Both the position numbers and the translations under genes were made by a program. DNA of 64,000 nt, taken from contig NZ_JALDYF010000004.1 of the NCBI RefSeq assembly GCF_032154225.1, positions 206,339 to 270,338 on the forward strand. Direction: 5' to 3'. The notes beneath the pieces were generated by a model. The model had not been told where the DNA came from. It made no database searches and worked only from the letters and a program-made list of their open reading frames with translations. This DNA comes from Psychrobacillus sp032154225. GTDB lineage: Bacteria > Bacillota > Bacilli > Bacillales_A > Planococcaceae. Of this stretch, positions 29,101 through 37,810 are shown piece after piece. Numbering within the stretch: position 1 is the stretch's first letter; each line of letters begins with the position of its first letter.

Positions 29101-29484
29101 ATGAATAAAAAAATCTATCATATCGCAAGAATAATATTAGGATCCATCATCGTTGCTTCTGGAGCAGGTGTATTGTTCAACTTAATGCCAATACCAGAGT
29201 TTGCAACTAAATCTGTTAATGATTTTATGCAATCATTTACCTAAAATGGATATTTTATGCGTTTTTTATCTGTTGTGAAAATTGCATGTGGACTAGCTTT
29301 ATTATCAAATAAATTTGTTCCTCTAGCACTAATTGTGTTCATCCCTGTATCTATTAATATGTTCTTTTTCCATATCTTTTTAGATATAACGACTGTTGCT
29401 GGAGCTTTGATCATAATAGTATTAAACATATATTTACTTGTGTCTCACTTGAAAGATTATCGCCAGGTTTTAGTAGTTAAATAA
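29101..29484 (+). pseudogene. DoxX/DoxD-like membrane protein with one nonsense codon
   Basis: A 127-codon, four-helix membrane protein interrupted by TAA at codon 48 (29242-29244). The part before the stop (RIILGSIIVASGAGVLFNL) and after it (VVKIACGLALLSNKFVPLAL, then FFFHIFLD) are in one frame and fit the DoxX family. DoxX-like proteins next to MarR regulators often respond to thiol or quinone stress. An ATG at 29257 could give a C-terminal product lacking helix 1. Confidence 0.8.
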
Positions 29485-29496
29485 GTTGAAATCATG

Positions 29497-29528
29497 AAGG
29501 CAAGGAATTAATATTCCTTGCCTTTTTT
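29497..29528 (+). terminator. Rho-independent terminator after DoxX
   Basis: AAGGCAAGGAAT (29497-29508) pairs perfectly with ATTCCTTGCCTT (29513-29524), followed by T residues. Confidence 0.92.
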
Positions 29529-30640
29529 CTATAAAGTTATTTGCTTTAAAAAATCCACAATTTGTTTAGAAGCAGTTCCATCTCCATAAGGATTTATAGC
29601 TTGTGCAATTTTTGCATATTCCGTGGAGTCATACAATAAAGTACTAGCCATTTTAAAAATTTTTTCTCATTCGTCCCTACGAGTCGAAGGGTTCCAGCTT
29701 GTACTCCTTCAAGTCGTTCTGTACTGTCTCTCACAACAAGAACAGGAATATTTAGTGCAGGAGCCTCCTCTTGGATTCCCCCGGAATCAGTAATAATCAT
29801 ATAAGATTGTTTCATCAGATGTGAAAAGTATTCGTAGTCAAGTGGATCGATTAGATGAATTCTGGAGCTATTATCACTAGCTGCTAAATGTTCATATACT
29901 TGTTTCAATACATTTGGGTTTGGATGAACAGGAAAGATTATTTCAATATCCTCGTAATCATCCAGCAGTCGTTTTAGTGCAGCATAAATTCCTTTTAAAC
30001 TATTAAAATTCTCACGTCGATGCGTTGTTACTAGAATAATTCGTGATTTTCTATCCAGTATTTTTTGCAAATGTGCTGGAAAAGTATATGGTCTGCTTGT
30101 AATGTCTAAAAGTGCATCTATGACAGTATTACCTACCACTACAATTTTTTCTTCTGAAACTCTTCAGCAATTAAGTTCTCCTTATTTGTTTCGGTTGGTG
30201 CAAAATGATACGTGCTTAAATTTGTTACTAACTTTCGATGCATTTCTTCTGGAAATGGAGAATACATTTGAAATGTACGTAAGCCAGCTTCAACATGACC
30301 AATTGGAATTTGCCTCAAATATGCTGCGTAAGCTCCTGCAAATGCAGTGGCAGTATCACCATGTACGAGAACAATTTCGGGTTCTTCCATTTCAAGTACT
30401 TCACCAATTTTTATAATCATTTTGGTTGTTATTTCTTCAATTTTTTGTTCAGGTTTCATCAGTTTTAGATCATATTTTGGATGCAAAGAAAATAATGTTA
30501 ACACTTGGTCTAACAGCTCAAGATGTTGTCCTGTGTTCACTAGTACGCTTTCAAACTCCTCTGTTGATAGGATACCTTGTATTAATGGTGCGATTTTAAT
30601 TCCTTCCGGACGCGTTCCAAAAATAATCATGATCTTCATA
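29529..30640 (-). pseudogene. mnaA: UDP-GlcNAc 2-epimerase (MnaA/WecB), two frameshifts
   Basis: Three successive frames rebuild one epimerase of about 370 residues. The first begins at the ATG at 30640 behind GGGGGTGG and has IFGTRPEGIKIAPLI and HGDTATAFAGAYAAY. The second, from about 30139, has VVGNTVIDALLDI, TTHRRENF and DSGGIQEEAP. The third (MASTLLYDSTEYAKIAQ to TAG at 29529) is the normal end. Breaks lie near 30147 and in an A-run near 29662. The enzyme would make UDP-ManNAc for teichoic acid linkage or capsule. As read it is inactive. Confidence 0.88.
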
Positions 30641-30674
30641 AAATACCACCCCCTGTTCATTGTTAGATGTAGTA

Positions 30675-32254
30675 TTACGGCTGTTTTAACGTAAGTTTTA
30701 TTATGCTTCCGTCAACTTCTTCAAATTCTGGTACATATTCATTTCCCCAACGATTTAGCATTTCATCAACAACCATTCGAAACTGGCGGTTTAATAATTC
30801 TTTTTGTAAAATCGTTATATCATGATTATGCCTGCGCTGATGGTAGAGCGGTTCGTCTATCCAGTGAATATCAAACTGTTCAACAATTCGTAAAAACATC
30901 ATAAAATCATCTGCTAGTAGGGGCTCACCGTTTAGACTTGTCATCCAACCATTTAACTTTTCAAGAGCAGATCGACGGTACATACGCGGACAATGTGTTT
31001 GGAAATTTTCCAACACTTCATATTTGTTTGAACTAGGAATTCCTCTATATACTGGGCCTTCCGTCAATAGACCATTCTTTTCAAACCAGATTTTTCGATT
31101 TGCAAACACCATTCCAACATTTTGTGGAAGAGAATCCATCTGTACTAACATAGTATTAAGCGCTGTAGGGTCTAGCCAGTCATCACCATCGAGTTCAAGT
31201 ACGTAGTCACCTAATACATAATTTAAGCCAATATTTAACGCTGCTGCTTTATGCTTTTTATTTAAATGAATAGGAATTAAGCGAGTATCATGTACCGAAT
31301 AAATTTTTTTCAAAGTTTGATCGGTTGACCCTACGTCTAACACTACAATATGGAAATTAGAATATGTTTGATTTAATACACTTTGAATACACTCAATAAT
31401 ATATTTTTCATGGTTATGTGCTGTAATTATAACCGTTACTTTTGGTATATCTCCATTTTTTTGTCGATGTTCCAGACTTGCAGTCATACTTTCAATAAAA
31501 ATTTCTTCTAAAGGGGTTATCGTTGTCAAAGAGTATTTTCCATTTAATCGATATTCCATTAATGTCTCATGGATAAAGAGAAACTCACCAACCTGCATTA
31601 ATTTTATCCAAAATTCATAATCCTGAACTAGTCCATATCTTGGGTCGTATCCTCCTGCTTTTTCATACGCTTCTCTTGTAAAAAGAAAAGAAGCTCCAAT
31701 AAAACAAGTCAACATAATTTCTTCTTTGGGTCTATCCATCATTTCAAACATCGCATCATACCAAGATTCTCCAAATGAGTCTGTTGCTCCTTTACTATCG
31801 ATTGGCTGATACATGGAATATACTAACACTGTTCCAAAGCTAGCATTATTCATGGACTCTACTAATTTTTCAAGAAACTTAGGTTTTTGCCTATTGTCGC
31901 TGGATACCCAAGTTAAATATGGACAATCAAGTAGTTGCTCAAATCCCTCATTTAACGAATGGGCAATTCCTTTATTTTTTTTCGATTAATAATTTTATAC
32001 GGACATGTTAATATTTCAGCAGCTTCGTAGGTAGCATTTACTGTTTCCTTATTTGCTCCATCAATGACAATTACTAGTTCAAAATTACGATACGTTTGAT
32101 TTTCTAATGCCTGTAAACATTAAAATAAATATGTTCTTTCTTGGTTATATATAGGGAGTACAATTCCTACCTTCTCTTTCACAAGTTCGCTACGCCGCGA
32201 GGGACTGAATTTACTAAGCAATCTCTTATGCCAAATCTCATTTTTTCCTTTCAT
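30675..32254 (-). pseudogene. Two-domain GT2 glycosyltransferase, one stop and one frameshift
   Basis: From the ATG at 32254 (behind AAAGGAG) runs a first GT-A domain, VGIVLPIYNQERTYLF, then TAA at 32120-32122, then CLQALENQTYRNFELVIVIDG. The frame is lost in a run of eight A residues at 31975-31982 (nine would restore it). It continues as KNKGIAHSLNEGFEQL through a second GT2 domain: VTVIITAHNHEKYI, VLDVGSTD, LELDGDDWLDP. The rebuilt protein is about 526 residues. It lies 34 bp upstream of the broken epimerase, so a surface-polysaccharide operon has decayed together. Confidence 0.85.
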
Positions 32255-32399
32255 TCCATTTCTCCTTTCATAGATACTTAACGGTATAAAAAATTCTATT
32301 TAGAAGACCGCTTATAAAGTATTTTATGAAACTAATAAGAATATGAAGCGGCTAATACCCCTGTAGAGTGCGTATTAACAAGAATAATGAAGAAAAAAA

Positions 32400-32436
32400 A
32401 CAAAAAAACCCTTCAATTTTATAGATTTAAAGGGTT
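32400..32436 (-). terminator. Terminator after the histidine-kinase remnant
   Basis: AACCCTT (32407-32413) pairs with AAGGGTT (32430-32436); on the minus strand a T-run of seven follows. It lies 17 bp beyond the remnant's stop codon. Confidence 0.7.
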
Positions 32437-32452
32437 CTATACTATCTATTTA

Positions 32453-32551
32453 TCATTCAGTCGGAAACACAATAGTAATTATTGCTCCACCTTCTATTCG
32501 ATTGCTCGCCGTGATTGAACCTCCACTACGTTCAATTATTGCCCGAGATAA
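32453..32551 (-). pseudogene. Sensor histidine kinase remnant (C-terminal 32 codons)
   Basis: The minus strand reads LSRAIIERSGGSITASNR then EGGAIITIVFPTE and a TGA stop. This is the unmistakable end of a HATPase_c domain (G2-box side and final beta strand). Upstream the frame hits TGA within a terminator hairpin, so the rest of the kinase has been deleted. No response regulator is present nearby. Confidence 0.75.
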
Positions 32552-32553
32552 TC

Positions 32554-32592
32554 AAAATCCCTCTTCGTCATGTTAAGGAAGAGGGATTTTGC
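32554..32592 (-). terminator. Terminator of the small lipoprotein gene
   Basis: AAAATCCCTCTTC (32554-32566) pairs perfectly with GAAGAGGGATTTT (32578-32590), 15 bp after the lipoprotein stop. Confidence 0.85.
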
Positions 32593-32606
32593 TATTTCTA
32601 ACATTA

Positions 32607-33065
32607 TTAATTATTAGCTTTTCCAACGAAAACAACATTAAAAAAGTCTTGTTTTCCGTTGTTTTGTAGATCTACCGTATCATAAGCATTTTCATCGTTC
32701 TTTTCGACTAAAAACAATGTATTCATACCTAAGCCTTCATCTTCTTCGGAATCGTATTTGATTTTCAATACGTCCTCTTCAATAGTAAACGATATATTTG
32801 AGTAATGAACCCCTTCTGAGCGAAACAGTATATAACTCCTATCTTCACTCGTATTAAACATGTAAAGTCCGTTTTTTAGTTCTTCTTTATTAAATATAGA
32901 AAAAGTGCTATCCATTATTGCTTCATCATATTCTAATTCTTTAATCGACACATCATTATTTTCAACCAAATTGGACTCGGAAATGACCGTGAAATTTACT
33001 TTATCCTCATTACTACACCCAATAAGGACAACCATCGTTATAAATAAAAGCACTATCTTTTTCAA
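32607..33065 (-). CDS. Small secreted lipoprotein, unknown function
   Basis: A 152-residue protein with lipoprotein signal peptide MKKIVLLFITMVVLIGC (Cys acylated), then an acidic beta-rich domain with no recognised family. It starts 19 bp after the patatin-fusion gene's stop on the same strand and ends at a strong terminator, so it is probably the last gene of the cyclase/FecR/NHL/patatin unit. It would sit on the outer face of the membrane. Confidence 0.75.
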   Translation of the reverse strand: MKKIVLLFITMVVLIGCSNEDKVNFTVISESNLVENNDVSIKELEYDEAIMDSTFSIFNKEELKNGLYMFNTSEDRSYILFRSEGVHYSNISFTIEEDVLKIKYDSEEDEGLGMNTLFLVEKNDENAYDTVDLQNNGKQDFFNVVFVGKANN

Positions 33066-33083
33066 CTATATGTTTCCTCCTTA

Positions 33084-34940
33084 TTATAATCGACTAATTT
33101 TACTATGAATTCGTCTAATTGCTTCTCTCGTTACGACTTCTCCTGCAGCAATACAAACCTTGGCGTCTTTAAAGCTAATTTGATTGAAGCCAAGATCCGG
33201 TTTTAGTACTACATCGGCTAACTGCAACTCTTCCTTCACCATTTTTGCACTCATCATATCAATTGTATTCATAAGAGAATCCACAAAGTGACGCGTTGTT
33301 CCTTTTGCGAACGATTCTGGACAAACATTTACAGCGATGACAATGTCTGCCCCCATACTTTTAACAAGTGCAGCTGGCACTGGATGAACGACAGCTCCAT
33401 CAATAAGATTTTTCCCTTCATAGCTTACAGGGCGCATAATGGCAGGAATGGCTGTACTTGCACTTATTGCGTGAGCTAATGAGCCACTTTTCATTATATG
33501 AGCATCTCCTGTGGACGTATCTGAAGCAACTGCAGCAAAAGGAATAGAAAGATCTTCAATATTCCTTTTTCCTAAATACTGTTCAATAAAACCAATCATT
33601 GGGCTATTATGTACGAATGAGCGAATTGGAAAAGTCGGTCTTACCAATCGCCCCCAACGTATAGTTGAAAGAACTTTCTCGCACTCATCAATTGGCATTC
33701 CAGCAGCATAAGCCCCGCCTACTAAAGAGCCTGCACTCGTGCCAGCAATCATATCAATTGGAATGCCTTCTTGTTCAAGTATACGAAGCACTCCAAGATG
33801 GGCCATCCCTCTTGCAGCACCACTTCCTAGTGCAAGCCCTATAGTTGGTCGTTCTCCTGCTTCACGGGTTCTTCCAAAACGCAAATGATTGCTATAAATA
33901 GTACGTCCTTCACTACGTACAAATGCTTCTTTTACCGTATCACGTAATTCTCCCACATTATTTGTTAAGAACGGAAACAAACTAAGTAGTCGTAGGGCAT
34001 CTTGAGAAATGACCATTTCTGCATTCTCTGCTCCTTCTTTCTCTAGAAAAAAGTGAGCAAGCAAAGGAATATCATCCACTCTTTCACGCAGTGGTGCGAT
34101 AAAAATTGTAGGTATATTTCCCAGTTCAATATCTTTTGAAGTTGATAATATAACTCTTGTTTGATCATTTGTTTTTATTAGTTCAGTCAATATATTTATA
34201 GGTAATTGCTCTGCATTTTCCACTACAATCGTACCGCCTTTTGCAGCATGTACTTTTGCATTCCATGTAAGTAGATCAAAATCCTTTGCGTGAATCGTTA
34301 AAATAGGATAATGTCCTTTTGTCGTTAAATAATGAAGCTTTCTAGCGACATTCATTTTCCCCGTACCTGGTTCTCCTAGCACAATTGTATGAGCTTGTTT
34401 AGTTGAATGCTTCTCTATATCGACAAGTAGTCTTTGCATCGCCGCACTTTCACCAATCAATTCACCATGTCGCTCTTGTTCATCGTGTTCATGCTCTTTC
34501 ATAATTAACACACTTTTCGTATGTTCTTCCAGCACTCGATCATTTGAAGTTTGGATTCGTTTAATCATCGCTTCAAGAATTTGCATTCGAAAATTAGGGT
34601 TCTGATCCATTAATAACATCATACCTGCTCGACAAACCGTTACGGTTCCAACTTCATCAACCGCTTCCACATTTGCACTTATAGGATCTCCTGTTAAACA
34701 AGACATTTCCCCGAAAAAGTGACCTCTTTGTAGCAAAGCTAATTGAACTTTCCACTCTTGCTCTATAAATACTCGCACTTCACCTGTAACAATAATATGC
34801 ACACGTTCGGAAACTTCCCCCTTTTTCAAAATAAGCTGCCCTGGTGCAAAATTATGTTCTTGTAAATCGAGATTGGATTGTCGTAGTTTTTCTTCAATTT
34901 GCTCATCAATAATTGGATACTTTTGCTTTTTATTTAGCAA
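33084..34940 (-). CDS. cNMP-binding / degenerate AAA+ / patatin-like phospholipase fusion
   Basis: A 618-residue fusion. Residues about 15-135 form a cyclic-nucleotide-binding domain (ILKKGEVSERVHIIVTGEV, HFFGEMSCLTGDP); the usual phosphate-binding Arg is Ile in PISANVEA. Residues about 160-370 resemble a sigma-54-activator AAA+ domain, but Walker A is GEPGTGKM and Walker B VVENAE, both altered, and no GAFTGA loop is seen. Residues about 385-600 are a full patatin lipase: GSGAARG oxyanion hole, GTSAGS nucleophile, DGAVVHP catalytic Asp. It probably cleaves phospholipids on a signal sensed by the N-terminal domains. It lies 30 bp after the NHL gene. Confidence 0.9.
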   Translation of the reverse strand: MLNKKQKYPIIDEQIEEKLRQSNLDLQEHNFAPGQLILKKGEVSERVHIIVTGEVRVFIEQEWKVQLALLQRGHFFGEMSCLTGDPISANVEAVDEVGTVTVCRAGMMLLMDQNPNFRMQILEAMIKRIQTSNDRVLEEHTKSVLIMKEHEHDEQERHGELIGESAAMQRLLVDIEKHSTKQAHTIVLGEPGTGKMNVARKLHYLTTKGHYPILTIHAKDFDLLTWNAKVHAAKGGTIVVENAEQLPINILTELIKTNDQTRVILSTSKDIELGNIPTIFIAPLRERVDDIPLLAHFFLEKEGAENAEMVISQDALRLLSLFPFLTNNVGELRDTVKEAFVRSEGRTIYSNHLRFGRTREAGERPTIGLALGSGAARGMAHLGVLRILEQEGIPIDMIAGTSAGSLVGGAYAAGMPIDECEKVLSTIRWGRLVRPTFPIRSFVHNSPMIGFIEQYLGKRNIEDLSIPFAAVASDTSTGDAHIMKSGSLAHAISASTAIPAIMRPVSYEGKNLIDGAVVHPVPAALVKSMGADIVIAVNVCPESFAKGTTRHFVDSLMNTIDMMSAKMVKEELQLADVVLKPDLGFNQISFKDAKVCIAAGEVVTREAIRRIHSKISRL

Positions 34941-34970
34941 CGGTAATCCTCCTCTCCAGGCTATAATGCA

Positions 34971-36377
34971 TTAATCATTTGATATGATTAATGCATTGAA
35001 CTCTTCCACCTTTATAATTCGGAAATTTGTCCATTTTTGTAAGTTGGATTGCTCAATAAATACTCTTCCTTTTATAAACAGCTTTGTTCCATCCACATCA
35101 TTCGAAATTCCATGAAAGTTGTTCTTCCATCGCTCATCTAAAAATTGAACGGGTATATAAGTTTTCCCATCTTTTTGAACGATATTAACTCCTCTCGGAA
35201 GGGGAATAAGTTCGTTATTAAACCAAACTTGCATTTTTTTTGCTTTTGGATTTAATGGAGTAGCTTCAATAATTTCTTCATCTGTTTGAATATGCTTTAA
35301 TTTATTCAAATCAACAGGAACCATTTTCACTTTATGATTAGCTGAATCTGCAACATATAGCTGCCCATCGAAATAAGTAACGGCTGTAGGTGTATCAAAC
35401 TGAACTTCATAAGCTTCTCCCAACTTATCACCTGGTTCTCCTTGACCTGCCACATCAATCGTAATTCCTTGCTTCGTAATTGCTCGAATTCGATGATTCA
35501 AACTATCTGCTATAAACAATACACCTTTTTCATAATGTAAATCCTTTGGATAATTGAACAATGCCTGTTCTTTTTCTCCATTTTGATGACCACCTTCTCT
35601 GTAGCCAGTTGTTGAATCTACAGGCATAACCGCCCCAGCAAAAGTCGAAACTTCATTGTCTGTAACGTATCGAATTAATTGATTGCCACTATCTGCTACA
35701 TAGAAATTTCCGATTTCATCAAACGCAATTGATGTTGGTTCATTGAAACGAGCCTCTTTTACTGGTCCGCTCACATAGCCTCCATCTGTAAAAAACTTTC
35801 CTGCTACAGTAGAAACGTCACCTTCTGGAGTAATTTTACGAATTAGATGATTCATTGTATCAGTCACATATAAGTTATTTTCCGCATCTAATGCTAATCC
35901 AGATGGATGATTAAACTGTGCTACTGTTTTCGCTCCATCTCGGTAGCCGGCTTTCCCTGTTCCAGCATGCGTATAGACAACGCCATTCACAATTTTACGA
36001 ATCGTATGGTTGTTAAAATCACTAATGTACATCGTGCCTTTTGCATCAATAATAACGTCATTTGGTTGGTCAAATATAGCAGTTTGTATATTAAAGTCAG
36101 CATATCCTCCAATTGGCAATCCATAAGCATCTAATCCCTGATTGCCACCGACAGCGGCCACTTCTTGCCGCTCTTTATTAAAAGAGTGAATCGTATGACT
36201 ACCTGCGTCTACAACTGTTAACTCTCCAGATGGATTCATCCATAATCCTTGTGGATGAATCCATTCCGTTTGCTTCGGTTTATAATCAATAACAGATGCA
36301 GTAGTAGTAATGCTACCAAATACTAAAAAGATTGCACTTGCTAGGAGAAAACTTGCCCAACTACGATGTTTTGTCAT
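34971..36377 (-). CDS. Secreted NHL-repeat beta-propeller protein
   Basis: A 468-residue protein with a signal peptide (about residues 1-27) and five or six NHL repeats between residues 35 and 370, each with a PxxVxxDxxGxxYVxDxxNHxIRKI pattern (for example NLYVTDTMNHLIRKI). The last 95 residues resemble the copper-amine-oxidase N-terminal-like module (LPRGVNIVQKDGKTYIPVQFL). It is probably an extracellular binding or sensing protein. It lies between the FecR and patatin genes on one strand with gaps of 41 and 30 bp. Confidence 0.85.
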   Translation of the reverse strand: MTKHRSWASFLLASAIFLVFGSITTTASVIDYKPKQTEWIHPQGLWMNPSGELTVVDAGSHTIHSFNKERQEVAAVGGNQGLDAYGLPIGGYADFNIQTAIFDQPNDVIIDAKGTMYISDFNNHTIRKIVNGVVYTHAGTGKAGYRDGAKTVAQFNHPSGLALDAENNLYVTDTMNHLIRKITPEGDVSTVAGKFFTDGGYVSGPVKEARFNEPTSIAFDEIGNFYVADSGNQLIRYVTDNEVSTFAGAVMPVDSTTGYREGGHQNGEKEQALFNYPKDLHYEKGVLFIADSLNHRIRAITKQGITIDVAGQGEPGDKLGEAYEVQFDTPTAVTYFDGQLYVADSANHKVKMVPVDLNKLKHIQTDEEIIEATPLNPKAKKMQVWFNNELIPLPRGVNIVQKDGKTYIPVQFLDERWKNNFHGISNDVDGTKLFIKGRVFIEQSNLQKWTNFRIIKVEEFNALIISND

Positions 36378-36418
36378 ATTTGCACTCCTTTTTAATAGTT
36401 AAACCGTACTCAATCACT

Positions 36419-37810
36419 CTAGTTTGGCATAGGTTCGAAACAAATTATTATAGACTCATCTTGAACACCGTCTGTTTCTTGATTTCGTATAGTCTGCGGT
36501 TCAATTTCAATTATATGGCCTCCGTAACTTGGTAGTAGGGGATCAATCAAATGTATAAAGAGTTTGTTTTCTACAATAACAACCTTCTCGATTTCGTATT
36601 CGGTTACAGTTCCAGATCCATCTTCTTTTAGAAGTCGTATAACATCTTTAAAATTTTGAGGTGCTAGACTATCATCTGTATCGAATTCAATCTTCTCTTT
36701 GAAGGGAATCGTTATGATTTTTTCACCCACTGAAAGAGTATTAGCTTCAAAAGCATCTATATCTACTTCAACTAACGACATTCTTTCTAGTGTAACAGGT
36801 AAAACGAATCCTGAAGTAAATTCCAATCTGATTTCTACGCAACTTAAATCCCTAGAAATCATATTTTGCATAAATTCTCTTTGCAGTATAATTCCATTAG
36901 TAAGCACTTCATATTGGATTTCTTCTACTTCATCAAAATTACTTGAATCTCCCGCAAACAAAACTTTAGCCAAAGTATCGCCATTTGAAACATACTCTAT
37001 CTTCAGCTCATTTCGCTTTTCTGGATCTGGATGATACTCTTCTGCCGAAACGAATGTAGGATTTTGCACTGGAGGTACCTCTTCGCCTGGTCCTTCATCC
37101 GGGACACTTGGACGAGAAATGCTAGGGCTTTCTGCTTCTGGCTCGTAAACAATAACATTTTTCGGTGGTATTACTTGTTCTTGATTGTCGTTTTCTAATT
37201 TAAAGCGAAGAACTTGTTCTTCATCAAGCTCCACTATTTCGAAACTACCGTCATCATGTATTAACAAACTTTTGTTTGCCTCTACCCTTACAGGTTTACT
37301 TTCTCCGATGTTTACCATTACTACGCCTTCTAATACACCGACCCAAGTACCATGTTCATCATAATAAACATAAAATTCCGTCCCCATTACACCCATAATT
37401 GCGTTAGGAGTTTGAATGTTAAACCTAGATTCTCCTTCTAACTTTTTACTCACTTTCACTTTTACTTTGCCGCCAACTAATGTTAAATTCGTTTTTCCTG
37501 ATTTTGCTTTTACACTTTTTACAAGTTCGCTAATTACTAACTTTGTATTGGATGCAATTGTAACTTCCTTATCCTCATCTAAGGAAAGCACTGCTTCACT
37601 TTTTTTACCTGTAATAATCGTATCTCCTTGTGTGAAAGCCATATTTTTAAAAGCTTTAAAAAGCTTATTTCCTCCACCTTTTTTCACTTCGACAGTGCCA
37701 GAAACACTAAGTACATTTCCTACTTTTTTTGTATCTTTTGCAAAACTTGATTGAGGAAATATAAGACATAAAATAACTAAACATAACAGAAATATTTTAC
37801 CTTTCTTCAA
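36419..37810 (-). CDS. Secreted FecR-domain protein
   Basis: A 463-residue protein with signal peptide MKKGKIFLLCLVILCLIF through SSFAK. The FecR domain spans about residues 30-175: VGNVLSVSGTVEVKKGGG, then GDTIITGKKSEAVLSLDE, and TPNAIMGVMGTEFYVYYDE. The rest is an acidic, proline-containing linker and a C-terminal beta domain I do not recognise. FecR domains in such loci act as extracytoplasmic ligand or assembly modules. Its start overlaps the cyclase stop by 4 bp (ATGA), so the two are translationally coupled. Confidence 0.88.
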   Translation of the reverse strand: MKKGKIFLLCLVILCLIFPQSSFAKDTKKVGNVLSVSGTVEVKKGGGNKLFKAFKNMAFTQGDTIITGKKSEAVLSLDEDKEVTIASNTKLVISELVKSVKAKSGKTNLTLVGGKVKVKVSKKLEGESRFNIQTPNAIMGVMGTEFYVYYDEHGTWVGVLEGVVMVNIGESKPVRVEANKSLLIHDDGSFEIVELDEEQVLRFKLENDNQEQVIPPKNVIVYEPEAESPSISRPSVPDEGPGEEVPPVQNPTFVSAEEYHPDPEKRNELKIEYVSNGDTLAKVLFAGDSSNFDEVEEIQYEVLTNGIILQREFMQNMISRDLSCVEIRLEFTSGFVLPVTLERMSLVEVDIDAFEANTLSVGEKIITIPFKEKIEFDTDDSLAPQNFKDVIRLLKEDGSGTVTEYEIEKVVIVENKLFIHLIDPLLPSYGGHIIEIEPQTIRNQETDGVQDESIIICFEPMPN

